Shown one piece after another: positions 34,917 through 44,837 of a stretch of DNA of 64,000 nucleotides. The stretch spans positions 3,596,001 through 3,660,000 of the forward strand of contig JAPMAC010000221.1 of the NCBI GenBank assembly GCA_028671895.1. Direction: 5' to 3'. The stretch's first letter is position 1; each line of letters starts with the position of its first letter. Source of the stretch: Oenanthe sinensis (taxonomy: Eukaryota; Streptophyta; Magnoliopsida; Apiales; Apiaceae). Below the pieces are notes generated by a model. That model did no database searches. It was given only the letters and a program-made list of their open reading frames with translations, and had not been told where the DNA came from. A program made the translations under genes and the position numbers.

Positions 34917-36392
34917 GTGGGATACCCAAGTGAAACAAAGGGTTATTCATTCTATAATCCTTCCGAGAACAAAGTATTTGTTACTCGAACTACAGTTTTT
35001 CTTGAAAGAGAAATGCTTTCGAAGAAAAACAGTGGGAGGATAATAGATCTCGATGAAGTTCGAGGCCCACAAGATAACATTGAACCAATGGAGGAACTTG
35101 AGCAGGATGTACAAGACCACAACACTGCTCAAGAAACCCAGGTTATTCGTAGGTCTAGTAGGATTCGCCATGAGCCTGAGAGATATTATGGATTTCTCTT
35201 AACTCAAGATGGTGATGTGATGCTTATCGACGAAGATGAGCCTCTCACCTACCAAGACGCTATGAACACTCCAGAATCCAAGAGATGGTTGGATGCCATG
35301 AAATTTGAGATGGAATCCATGTATACTAATCAAGTATGGACTTTGGTTGATCCACCTGAAGGGGTAAAACCTATAGGGTGCAAGTGGGTTTTCAAGAAGA
35401 AGACCGACATGGATGGTAATGTACAGACCTATAAGGCACGATTGGTGGCAAAATGTTTCAAGCAAATTCATAGTATTGACTATGATGAGACTTTTTCATC
35501 AGTGGCTATGGTCAAGTCCATCAGGATTTTGCTTGCTATAGCTGCTTACTATGATTATGAAATCTGGCAGATGGATGTCAAAACCGCTTTCTTAAATGGG
35601 AGCCTTGATGAAGATGTGGATGTGTATATGACACAGCCTGAAGGTTTTATTGATCCAAAGAATGCTGGAAAGGTATGTAAGTTGCGTCGATCCATTTATG
35701 GATTGAAACAAGCCTCAAGGAGATGGAACATTCATTTTGATGAAATTGTCAAAGAGTTTGGGTATATTCAAAATGAATATGAACCATGTGTTTACAAGAA
35801 GGCTGTTAAGACTTGGTTGAGTAAGAATTTATCAATGAAAGACTTAGGCGAAATGACCTATATTTTAGGTATCAAGATTTATAGAGATAGATCAAGAAGA
35901 ATGATCGGCCTAAGTCAGAGTAGATAATAGTCTAATCCAGGTGAAGGTCACTGGACAGCAATCAAGAATATTCTTAAGTACTTGAAGAGGACTAAAGATT
36001 AATTCTTGGTATATGGAGGAGAAGATAAGCTGGTTGTAAAAAGTTACACCGACGCTAGTTTCTAGACAGACAAGGATGATTCGATTTCTCAGTCTGGATT
36101 TGTGTTTTGTCTAAATGGAGATATTGTATGCTGGAATGGTTCACAACAGAGATAGTTGTTGATTCTACAATAGAGCCTGAGTATATTGATGCTTATGAAG
36201 CAGCCAAGGAGATTGTTTGGGGATGTACTTAGGAGATATAACCTAATTAATGAGATTAATGATCAAGGAGATATACATATATGTAAAGTGCATACTAATA
36301 AGAATAATGCAGACCCACTGACTAAGGCTTTGTCGCAGCAGAAGCACGAAGGTCATACTAGTTCCATGGGTATTAGATACATGAGAGATTAG
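34917..36392 (+). pseudogene. pol: Copia-3 reverse transcriptase-RNase H with missing blocks
   Basis: RT copies element RNA to DNA; RNase H removes the RNA. The frame at 34917 carries the end of integrase, RRSSRIRHEPERYYGF, then RT blocks PIGCKWVFKKKTDMDG, YKARLVAKCF, QMDVKTAFLNGSLDED and LRRSIYGLKQASRRW. After YEPCVYKK (about 35800) it passes straight to VKTWLSKNLSMKDLGE: the block that should hold the catalytic YVDD is gone. A second block is lost at about 35925 (between GLSQS and SNPGEGHW) and a third in RNase H near 36215. The remaining RNase H reads SYTDASF, SGFVFCLNGD and ADPLTKALSQQKHEGH with several stops. It cannot be active. Confidence 0.9.
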
Positions 36393-36412
36393 CTCTAGTA
36401 CAAGTAGGAGAT

Positions 36413-37117
36413 TGTTAGTATTGGTGTCCTAGAGACAATACTTTTAATGTTTTATTGAAAACAATTAAGGATTATGTTTTATGTGATTATTTAATTAATA
36501 TTTATTATGTCTTTATTTACTGCGTCATAAATTGAAAGAATAATAAATGTCCTTGGAATATTAATACGTAATATATATCTTTAAGTATGCGACTTAAAAA
36601 TGAGATTATATGAATAGTATTTTATTCCTAAAATTCCCTAGTCAAGTATTATTATTTAAGGACAGTAATAATGCAATAAGACTAATATGTTTGTTGACAG
36701 ATGACCACATCTCATTGGTCATAGGTATGGTGATACTAAAGTCAAGAACATAAGTGTATGTATCAATACATGACACTGGAAAGACCCGCCGTGAGATTCT
36801 ACATGTTAATAAGTGTCATAAGAAATCTCACAGTGATAATGATGTAATGATCCTCTGACTTGAAATCATTATATTTCTATACGAGAATTAATATACTTTG
36901 ATTACACTCAAAGTTACCTTTAACCGGGTAATGATAAAGGTGGACATTGGGTATGCTATGAATCGTATGGGGAATATGAATGATAGATATAGGATTTAAC
37001 ACTCCAATTCTAGGAGTGATATTATTGGCCTCTTGATTGAGTGAGACTATGAAATGCATGGCCATGCTCAAATATTGATTTGTTTAAATAGTCTACTCAT
37101 TGATCAAGGAAACCAAG
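36413..37117 (+). repeat. Copia-3 3' LTR, truncated
   Basis: Starts TGTTAGTATTGG after the purine tract AAGTAGGAGAT (36402-36412). It matches the first 705 bp of the 5' LTR with few differences, then stops at AAACCAAG (37117) and passes into Gypsy-1 RNase H. About 890 bp of LTR is missing. Confidence 0.9.
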
Positions 37118-38640
37118 GCCTCGTACTCTGCCTCGTTATTCGTAGTTGGAAAGTCCAGGTTGATCGCATATTAAATAGTGAAGCCATCAGGGCTTTGCAG
37201 AACCAAGCCAACTTCACTCATTTTTGTTTTTGAAGCTCCGTAAAAAAATAGTACCCAATATTCTTTTTCTTTGATAACTTCCTCCTTATCATTTTATTTC
37301 TCATTTTCCTTATTCTCTCCATGCCCCCCCCCCCCCGACTTCTTGATTGGGAATGGTACATTCAACCACGAAGTCAGCTAACGTCTGGGCTTTGATAGCC
37401 GTCTTAGGCTTGTAGCGGACTCAATTTCTCCAAGCTCAATTGCCCATTTGATTAACCTTCCACTGGCCTTGGGGTTGTGCAGTGTGTTTCTTAGGGGCTA
37501 GTCTGTCAAGACCTCAATGGTATGTGCTTGGAAGTATGGGGGCAGCTTTCTTGAAGCCATTATCAATGTCAAGGAAAACGTCTCGACTTTTGAGTAATTC
37601 AACTCTACACCATACAAAATTTTGCTGGCATAGTAGATGGATTTCTGAACCTTAGCTTCTTCTTTCACAAGAACATCGCTCAAAGTTGAGCTAGAGATAG
37701 CCAAGTATAGATATAACACCTCTCCAGGGTTTGGTTTTGTGAGTAAAGGTGGCTCAGCCATGTACTTTTTCAATTCCTCAAATTCTGTATGGCTCTCCTC
37801 ATTCTACTCAAAGTCTTTGACCTTCTTGAGGGCTTTGAAGAATGGTAAACACTTATCTCCAGACTTAGATATGAAACAGCCTAAGGCTGCTATTCTTCCC
37901 ATGAGCTTCTGGACATGTTTTATAGTTTTAGGGGGCTCCATGTCCAAGATTGCTTGAATCATATCAGGATTGACCTTTATGCCTTTCTTTAAGGCCATCA
38001 AGCCTAGAAACTTTCCAGAGCTGAGTCTAAAGGCACACTTGGCCGGATTAAACATCATTTTATGGGTTCTTAGAACTTCAAATGCCTATCTTTGGTGCTC
38101 AAGGTGATTAGCCTTCTTCAGGCACTTGACTAGCATGTCATCAACATAGACATCCATGGTCTTACCGATGAGGTGCTTGAAAATTTTATTCACAAGCCTT
38201 TGGTATGTTGTTCATGCATTCTTTAGTCCAAAAGTCATAACTAGATAACAGAAAACACTACAATTAGTGATGAACGATACCTTAGGGATGTCACTGCGGT
38301 GCATCTTGATTCAGTTATAGCCACTAAAGCCATCTATGAAGCTAAGCATCTCATGCCTAGCAGTAGCATCAATCAGCGTGTCTATCCTTGGCAAGAGAAA
38401 GATGTCCTTTGAACAAGCATCATTCAGGTCTATGAAGTCCAAACACATTCTCCACTTCCCATTGGCCTTTTGGACCATCACAGGGTTTGCTAGCCACTCA
38501 GAAAATCATATTTACTTAATGAATCCTACTTCCAACAACTTCTCTACTTCTTCCTTAATGGCCTTTTCCTTTTCATGAGTAAAATTTCTCTTCTTTTAGT
38601 TGACGGGATGTCCGCTTAGGATCCACATTCAACTGATGTG
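37118..38640 (-). pseudogene. pol: Gypsy-1 reverse transcriptase-RNase H, broken
   Basis: From right to left: RT start with RNFTHEKEKAIKEEV, GKWRMCLDFIDLNDAC, MLSFIDGFSGYN, the catalytic YVDD (38137-38148, intact, in MDVYVDDMLVK), and the thumb/connection with FNPAKCAFRLSSGKFLGL and GRIAALGCFISKSGD. RNase H follows with KPNPGEVLYLYLAIS and VQKSIYYASKIL. Near 37120-37145 comes TNNEAEY, the start of the second RNase H-like domain found in this lineage. Stops and frameshifts are spread along it (for instance near 38506, 38318, 38090 and 37803). It ends at the Copia-3 junction. Confidence 0.88.
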
Positions 38641-38856
38641 TAATATGTTTGGGGTCTATCACTGGCGTGTCGGTGGCTGTCCAAGCAAATACATCACTGT
38701 TTTCTTACAGGAACTAGACTAACTGTCATTTTAGGTCCTTGGGGAGTGAGGCCCCAACATATGTCACCTTATTAGGATCTCAAAAATCTAAGGGAATGGG
38801 CTCCAAATCCTTTGTGGCTTTCCCCCTTCTTTCTTCTTGTCACAATCATACATGTC

Positions 38857-39408
38857 CTAAATAGGTAGAACTTGCCCCCACGTGCTATCGGGCTTCAAAG
38901 CGGCCACATAGCAACTCCTGGTCATTTTCTGATCTCCTCTATCTTCTCCTACTCCGTTCCTAGTCGGGAATTTGAGTTTCAGATGATATGTAGAAGTTAT
39001 TGCCTTGAAGGCGTGTAGTCCTGTCCTTCCAAGAATCGCATTATAGGTAGTATTTGCCTTAATGACTAGGAAATTCATCATTTGTGTTGACTGTCGAGGG
39101 TCCTCACCCATAGTCACAGGTAGCTGGATTATTTCCTCAATATGGAATTCCACTCCATTAAAATCGTAAATGAGCATATTGGATGGAGTTTGTTGTGAGT
39201 CATTGTAACCCGATTTTGTAAAGGCATCATAGAACAAGATGTCCACTAATGACCCATTATCCACCAAGACTCTCTTTATTGGCGAATTTCGTATAATGGG
39301 GGTGATCACCAGAGGGTCATCATGGGGGAACTTTACCCCCATCCAAATAAGAATCATCAAAGCCCAAAGAAACTTCAGTCTTTGCTCTTTTAGAAGGTTG
39401 TCCAACAA
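38857..39408 (-). pseudogene. pol: Gypsy-1 protease region
   Basis: A 183-codon open piece, the aspartic protease that cuts the polyprotein. KFPHDDPLVITPII precedes the active-site segment RVLVDNGSLVDILFYDAF, where Asp-Asn-Gly stands for Asp-Thr/Ser-Gly, a form seen in related plant gypsy elements. Later blocks are QLPVTMGEDPRQSTQMMNF and YNAILGRTGLHAF (flap and C-terminal strands). It is separated from gag and RT by stops and frameshifts. Confidence 0.85.
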
Positions 39409-39419
39409 TGCTCATCACC

Positions 39420-41158
39420 TCTCAGGCATAAGCCTTCCTAGAATTTCTAGAATTTTCGACAGTGATTGGTCCTCCTGAAATTACGTTGATCACAAGCCCT
39501 CGGGGTTGGTTATTTCTTTTTTTGGGTTCAGAGTCCCTTCACTTATCATTGTAGCCTCTATCGTTTCTATCACCATCCTTGGTGTGCTTGTTCAACTTTC
39601 CTCTTCTGATTAAAAACTCAATCTCGTCCTTCAACTAACGAAAATCATCAGTATCATGTCCCACATCTTTATGAAACCTGCAATAAGTATTCTTGTTTCT
39701 TTTCTCAGGATCAGTCCTTAGTTGCTTCGACCATCGAAGGTCCTTGTTCTTCTCAATTTCCATCAATATTTAGCTCATGGCCTTATTCATCCTCGCATAC
39801 TCAATGAATCTTGGTCCATTCTTCTTCTTAGAGTCTTCAATATTATCACTTTTCGCATACTTGGTATCGACCGTATATTCAGTATTTTAAAGTAATTCAC
39901 AGCTCTCTCCTAGAGCTCATTCATACTTTCTGGAGCTCTCTTGGCTAATGACCTCCCGAAGTTCTCGTCTAAGGTCCCTTGTTGCAGGGATATCATAGCT
40001 ACCTTCTGGTCTAGATCAGGGACCTTCAAGGCTTATTTAGTAAGTCTGTTCATATAATCCCTCAAGTACTCATTCTTTCTCAGATGCATATTCATTAATG
40101 ATGCTGAGCTCTTTTCATGAGTTTTGCTACTAATGAACTGACCTATGAAGGCCTTGCTCAGATCTTTGAATGATCCAACAGAATTTGGGGGTAGACGGAT
40201 GAACCATCTCTAAGCCATGCGACTTAAAGTTTAAGGGAATCCCCTGCACTTGACGACATCATTCACTGGCTGCAACAACAGTGCATTCGAGAAAGTAAGA
40301 ACATGGTTTGAGGGATTTTCAGTTCCATCACAGGCCTTGATCGTAGGCATCTTGAACTTCCTAGAAATTTTGTCATTCATAATATCATCCATGAAGGGAG
40401 GCGTTGGATCATCTAGATCTCCAAGTGGTAACTAGTCTTGAAGATCAGCCCTAACATTACATGACCTCATTTTTTTCCTTACTAGAGGCTCATATAGGTC
40501 TATCACAGATGATTCCTTGCCGACCCTCCAGCACCTTCGGCTCTCGGGCGTTGTCGCCTTGCTAAGGCCATATCCAGGTCTTTTCTTAGTCGTTGTGTTT
40601 CGGCCTCATGAGCTCGCATCCTCTCTTGAAGGGATGTAGAGTCTGTACTTCGAGGCACTTGGGACTGGGTACTCCTCCCTCCAACGGACTCCTTGCTAGG
40701 TCGCCTCCTCCTGGGATTAACATCCTCGTCGGATGACTCATCATCAGTAGAGTAAGGTTCGGATAAGTCTTCATTTCCCCGGTCAGAGCCGTACTGGGGT
40801 TGCGACCCTTGTTCATACAGGGGCCCATAATTTTGTGAAAGCCCATAACGAGGGTTAGGTAGTACTACTGTTGAGATCTGAAATGATGGAGGAGCAATAA
40901 AAGTAGTATTAAGGGGTGGAGTTACCTAAAGTGGAGGGACATAAGCGTGAATTGATATCTCAGGATTTTGAAGGATGAACGATGAACAATGACACTCAGG
41001 GGTCCCGTTCGTCTAGTGTTTGTTCCTGGGTCCTCAACGGAGGTTGGAACAATAGCTCCTGGTTCTTCTGTGATGGTAGGAGGAACTTCTCCGATGTCAG
41101 TAGCGGAGTTTGTGACTTCTTCTTCGATGGTACTTGCAGTACTTCGTGTTCTCACCAT
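39420..41158 (-). pseudogene. gag: Gypsy-1 gag, broken
   Basis: Starts MVRTRSTASTIEEE at 41158. An N-terminal Pro/Thr-rich segment leads by frameshift into a charged linker (40846-40586), then the gag core: PTPPFMDDIMNDKISRKFK (about 40400), NSVGSFKDLSKAFIGQF, HLRKNEYLRDYMNRL, and near 39690 the CCHC-like YCRFHKDVGHDTDD followed by LKDEIEFLIRRGKL. Many stops occur. The same blocks are found in Gypsy-2 at 61900-63330, so both belong to one lineage. Confidence 0.85.
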
Positions 41159-41174
41159 GGTTGTTATTCGATTT

Positions 41175-41189
41175 CCACAGACGGCGCCA
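41175..41189 (-). promoter_or_regulatory. Gypsy-1 primer-binding site
   Basis: The minus strand reads TGGCGCCGTCTGTGG two bases from the LTR end. It is nearly the same site as in Gypsy-3. Confidence 0.85.
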
Positions 41190-41191
41190 AA

Positions 41192-41819
41192 TGTTATGGA
41201 ATAAAATCTAGGTTGTCTTTAATACATAATTAATGTTAGGGTTGAGTAAGGTTCAAGCTTTAATGGTTACACTTATGTTTTATGACTAAACCAGGTTCTC
41301 GTAAGTTGCCTACGTATCTCAAGAGTGTTTGAAAATCAAGCCAAAACATATAGTTATAATGATGAGGGGTTATGCCCTTTATATAGGTGCATGATGGCTT
41401 AGAAGTTAGATTAGAGTTAGGATACTTGGCCAAGTCTCCTAGCGATAAGGTTTCTGGAACTTTCCTGGAATGAGAGTCCTTATTGGACTCTTGCAAATGA
41501 GGTTTTTCCTTGTGATGGGGTTTCTAGAACCTTCCATAGATGATAGGCCTCGTAGAACTCTCTAGGCCTTTAATTAAGACTTTATTAATTAATTACGAAT
41601 TAATTAATCATAAAGATTTAATGAGCCTAAGGCTTCAACAGAATTTATGGGCTGGACTTACAAATCTAATAGATCATTGAATTAAAAATCCAGTTGATTC
41701 CAAATTTATTATTCCTTATTAGCTTCTAGGGCTCAACCCTTTGGACAACTCTAAATTAAATAAATGAAATAATAAATATTATATTTATTATTTTCTAGGG
41801 TTATTTTCTACGCATATGA
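41192..41819 (-). repeat. Gypsy-1 5' LTR
   Basis: 628 bp, plus-strand start TGTTATGGAATAAAATCTAG, ending CGCATATGA next to the GTATG duplication. The terminal CA is mutated to GA. Confidence 0.92.
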
Positions 41820-41824
41820 GTATG

Positions 41825-42526
41825 CTCACTAATTTCGACTATTACCGGTCGAATTTGGTGAACCACACCAATAATTATAAACCTGCATACATTTTTTCTA
41901 CCACATGTACTAAGGAACCCAATCACAAATGATGCTTATTATAGTAATATATCACCCCGAACAGTTCACTAATGCTAAAAAAATAAATAAAAATCAACGT
42001 AAATAAATTGAAAATTAAGTCGTTGACATAATTAAAGCACCACCAGTTATACAAAATACTTCCTACAATACCTAATAACTCTCGCACAAAATGTCATCAG
42101 TTACAAAAAAACTACTTTTCATAATATCAAAATAGTCAAATTTATTGTTAATTTCGACCGGGTAATTTCAACCAACAAAAAATTTGACCTGTGACCGTTG
42201 AAATTAGCCTTGATCGGCTTATATTGGTCCCGTTTGTCTGGACTTATAAGCAGCTTATAAGCTGAAAAAGTTGGTATATATGTACTTTTTCTGAAAATAA
42301 GTAACTTATTTTCAAATTTGAAAATAAGATTTGGCCTTAAATTTCTAAAATAAATATTAAATTTCAAAAAAAAATATGAAAATATTTTTTTTAAAAAAAT
42401 AACTTATTATTTATAAGCTAAGCCAAACACCCCCATTATCTGCTGACCTTAAGTTTGACATGTACTAGTCGAATTTAGAACTGGTTGGATTTAAACCGTC
42501 GAATTTAGTCGTACTTTTTTATAGTG
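41825..42526 (-). mobile_element. CACTA-like transposon end
   Basis: Read from the right on the minus strand it begins CACTATAAAAAAGTACGACT at 42526, the CACTA terminal form. TTCGAC/GTCGAA subterminal motifs repeat (for instance 41835, 41853, 42155, 42467, 42498). The same motifs lie left of Gypsy-1 (23400-23826), so Gypsy-1 inserted into this transposon. No transposase and no partner terminus were found. Confidence 0.5.
42222..42438. mobile_element. MITE-like insertion in the CACTA-like DNA
   Basis: The ends form an imperfect inverted repeat: GTTTGTCTGGACTTATAAGC at left and GCTTATAAGCTAAGCCAAAC at right, with GG/CC-rich tips. The middle is A+T-rich (CTTATTTTCAAATTTG). It is about 217 bp long. 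The target duplication is unclear, so the superfamily is left open. Confidence 0.45.
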
Positions 42527-42536
42527 CAAATATATT

Positions 42537-42537
<1 letters not shown>

Positions 42538-42572
<35 letters not shown>
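42538..42572. repeat. (TA)n microsatellite
   Basis: Pure TA dinucleotide run just outside the CACTA-like terminus. Confidence 0.9.
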
Positions 42573-42576
<4 letters not shown>

Positions 42577-42670
42577 CTGGTATTTAATATATTTTGTAAA
42601 ATTGAGAATTTTTGTTAATACATATTATATATTTGTGTATGTGTTTTATATAAATCTGTTATGATGGATA

Positions 42671-42967
42671 TGTTGAAACATAGAATTAAACCATGAAAGT
42701 GTATATAAAATGCAGAGAAGATGAAGAAGATATACTCTACTTCATTACTACTTGATCACATAAAGAACTAACTGTTTTTTACAAACCATTGATAGTCTAT
42801 TTATATCATATATTCTTTCTAACTACTTTTCTATTTTACTAAACTGATATATATGTGAGTTGTGGTGGTGAGCAGAGAATTGGCATATTGAGTAACCAAT
42901 TGCGTGCTGAGCTGGCAGAGTGAGTAACTAACTCCTTGCTGAGCTGGCAGAGTTAGTTACTCCAACA
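42671..42967 (-). repeat. Mini-copia 3' LTR
   Basis: 297 bp, TGTTGAAACATAG to TTACTCCAACA. The RNase H reading frame ends inside it at 42928, with the purine tract also coding. Confidence 0.93.
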
Positions 42968-43743
42968 CCCCCCCTCAAGTTGGGAGTTTCATGAGCAGAA
43001 GGAATATGAAATCCCAACTTGGACAATAGAAGCTGGAACCGAGGAGATGACAGACTTTTAGTGAACAAGTCTGCTAGTTGAGACTGAGTGGGCAAGTATG
43101 TGAGTTGGATCAAACCTTCCAACACTTTATCCCTGGTAAAATGACAATCTATTTCGATGTGCTTCGTACGCTCATGGAAAACCGGATTTTTAGCAATATG
43201 GATGGCAGATTGATTATCACAATGTAGGGTTACAGGTTTAAGATTATCAATACCCATGTCTGCAAGTAAACGAACCAACCAAGTAACTTCAGAAGCAGCT
43301 GAAGCCATAGCCCTATACTCAGCTTCGAAGGAAGATTTGCTGACAGTACTTTGCTTCTTAGAATTTCCTGCATACTTATTATAGTTAGAATTAAACCTTC
43401 TCTTGTCAGCATAGAAGGCTGCAGGTTCAGGCTGAGACATTGGTTGAGACAGTTCCTTATGCCTTTCTTCCTGTGCAAAGAGTCTGTAGGCATTAGTAAT
43501 ATTTGGCATAGGATGCTGCATTAGGATATTGGCTCTAACAGCTGAAAACTCATCATTCAATTTCATCATAAACTGTAGCATCCTTTGATCTTGTTGCATT
43601 TGATTCACTCTTTGTTCCAAATTACAAGTACACTTCTGACAGGTGCATTGAGGTAATGGATTTGCATCACTGATTCCATCCCAAATAGTCTTAATCTTGG
43701 TAAAAAACTCAGAAATCTTATCATTTCCTTGACTTAATTCTGC
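42928..43743 (-). CDS. Gag C-terminal part fused in frame to partial RNase H
   Basis: One open frame from just after a stop at 43744-43746 to 42928; the first Met is at 43620 (230 residues). Residues 1-85 are copia gag: a coiled segment (EQRVNQMQQDQRMLQFMMKL), NDEFSAVRANILMQHPMPNI and a Tyr/Asn-rich tail. Upstream in frame lies the Cys-rich CTCQKCTC. At about residues 86-90 (43365-43351) the sequence SKKQ passes without a break into RNase H: STVSKSSFEAEYRAMASA, LHCDNQSAIHIAKNP and FHERTKHIEIDCHFTRD. The N-terminal RNase H strand with the first catalytic Asp is absent, so nuclease activity is unlikely. SKKQ is also usual just before this RNase H block, so the join may have used microhomology. 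Confidence 0.85.
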   Translation of the reverse strand, partial: AELSQGNDKISEFFTKIKTIWDGISDANPLPQCTCQKCTCNLEQRVNQMQQDQRMLQFMMKLNDEFSAVRANILMQHPMPNITNAYRLFAQEERHKELSQPMSQPEPAAFYADKRRFNSNYNKYAGNSKKQSTVSKSSFEAEYRAMASAASEVTWLVRLLADMGIDNLKPVTLHCDNQSAIHIAKNPVFHERTKHIEIDCHFTRDKVLEGLIQLTYLPTQSQLADLFTKSLSSPRFQLLLSKLGFHIPSAHETPNLRGGVGVTNSASSARS

Positions 43744-44137
43744 TAGTTATTGCTCTAAGGAATACACTTGTGTCATAGAAGTGTATCCAAACCTCTCTTC
43801 TAAATCAGTCCAAATCTCTCTAGCAGTCTTGAGGAATAAAACACTCTTTGCAATCACATCATCTAGGTTAAAAATTAACCAAGAACACACCAAATCATTA
43901 CACCTTTCCCAGGCTTTAAACTCAGTTGAAGTCAGGTCTGGCTTAGCTATATTTCCATTAACAAATCCTAGTTTGTTCTTTGCTGACAGAGTTAACATCA
44001 TAGCTCTTTTCCAGTTATTAAATCCATTTCCGTTGAACTTTACGGAAACTAACTGAGTTGAACTAGCGTCAGATGGATGTATAAAGTATATGCTATTTGG
44101 ATCCTGATTCGGAGCTAGGATTTCTGTTATCTCCCAT
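43744..44137 (-). pseudogene. gag: Mini-copia gag N-terminal part
   Basis: The likely start is the ATG at 44137 (MGDNRNPSS); a 1-base frameshift soon after moves into the main gag frame, seen as KFNGNGFNNWKRAMML, then PDLTSTEFKAWERCNDLV, LFLKTAREIWTDLEERFG and the end SLEQ. A TAA at 43744-43746 separates it from the fused frame downstream; one base change (CAA to TAA) would explain it. This is the usual plant copia gag N-terminal region, with the Trp-containing motif intact. Confidence 0.85.
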
Positions 44138-44510
44138 GATTACACACAGATTCACACAGTAAATGAATTCTTGTAAAGAGACAACTCAGATCTTAGGAGA
44201 ACAATACAAATCTTTCACTTAAGTATCACTAAAACATTGAATCAACAAATCAGCATCAAATTCACACTACTCTTGATTACTACGTATTGAAAACCAGATG
44301 AACTCATGTATAGATCACAAATTCAACACGAAATGTTACAAAAACACTAATCGGAAAAAAACGCAGATTTATGAACGAAAACACCTGATTTCGTCGTGAT
44401 TGCAAGATCGAAATCCAAATCGCAGCTTTGCAAAATGAATCAAGTATCGCGATTGAGAATCGCAGCTTCGTGAAGATTGAATCAAACACACACAAATTGT
44501 TGGATAACCT

Positions 44511-44522
44511 GCTTTGATACCA
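44511..44522 (-). promoter_or_regulatory. Mini-copia primer-binding site
   Basis: The minus strand reads TGGTATCAAAGC directly after the LTR, an initiator-tRNA-Met type site with one change. Confidence 0.9.
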
Positions 44523-44832
44523 TGTTGAAACATAGAATTAAACCATGAAAGTGTATATAAAATGCAGAGAAGATGAAGAAGATATACTCTACTTCATTAC
44601 TACTTGATCACATAAAGAACTAACTGTTTTTTACAAGCCATTGATAGTCTATTTATATCATATATTCTTTCTAACTACTTTTGTATTCTACTAAACTGAT
44701 ATATATGTGAGTTGTGGTGGTGAGGAGAGAATTGGCATATTGAATAACCAATTGCGTGCTGAGCTGGCAGAGTTAGCTGGCAGAGTGAGTAACTAACTCC
44801 TTGCTGAGCTGGCAGAGTTAGTTACTCCAACA
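44523..44832 (-). repeat. Mini-copia 5' LTR
   Basis: 310 bp and nearly identical to the other LTR. It has a small duplication of AGCTGGCAGAGTT near 44760-44790 that explains the length difference. Confidence 0.93.
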
Positions 44833-44837
44833 GGATA

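Larger units (their letters stand above)
29427..37117 (+). mobile_element. Copia-3, Ty1/copia element with internal deletions
   Basis: Starts TGTTAGTATTGG, has a 1,597-bp 5' LTR, a TGGCATCAGAGC primer site, gag, protease, integrase, RT, RNase H, a short polypurine tract and only the first 705 bp of the 3' LTR. It lies in the integrase/RNase H region of Gypsy-1. No target duplication can be seen because the right edge was deleted together with neighbouring Gypsy-1 sequence. Pol has lost at least three blocks, one containing the polymerase YVDD motif. The two LTRs are very alike over the shared 705 bp, so the insertion is fairly young. Confidence 0.93.
23827..41819 (-). mobile_element. Gypsy-1, Tat-type Ty3/gypsy element with antisense gene
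   Basis: A full-length minus-strand element of about 18.0 kb including the 7.7-kb Copia-3 inside it. LTRs at 23827-24478 and 41192-41819 are flanked by the perfect target duplication GTATG (23822-23826 and 41820-41824). From right to left: LTR, primer site, gag, protease, RT, RNase H, integrase, then a 4-kb 3' region with an antisense gene and a 90-bp repeat array, polypurine tract, LTR. An extra antisense frame and tandem repeats between pol and the 3' LTR are typical of the Tat lineage (Grande/Retand-like). All genes carry stops or frameshifts. LTRs differ at many places, so it is older than Copia-1. Confidence 0.93.
42671..44832 (-). mobile_element. Mini-copia: 2.16-kb non-autonomous copia element with gag-RNase H fusion
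   Basis: Complete minus-strand element with LTRs at 42671-42967 and 44523-44832, flanked by the perfect duplication GGATA (42666-42670 and 44833-44837). The primer site TGGTATCAAAGC lies next to the right LTR (44511-44522) and a purine tract (AACTTGAGGGGGGG) next to the left LTR. The interior is only 1.55 kb: gag joined directly to the second half of RNase H, with protease, integrase and RT absent. The LTRs are nearly identical, so it moved recently, presumably with proteins from a full-length relative. Confidence 0.95.

Noticed and set aside
35199..35471. Minus-strand open frames across Copia-3 pol (also 34408-34683, 34947-35171)
   Set aside because: Shadows of the plus-strand integrase and RT, which show clear conserved motifs.
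41175..41189. Endogenous pararetrovirus or retrovirus instead of LTR elements
   Set aside because: Primer sites, polypurine tracts, LTR pairs and 5-bp duplications fit ordinary plant copia and gypsy elements; no movement or coat protein motifs were seen.
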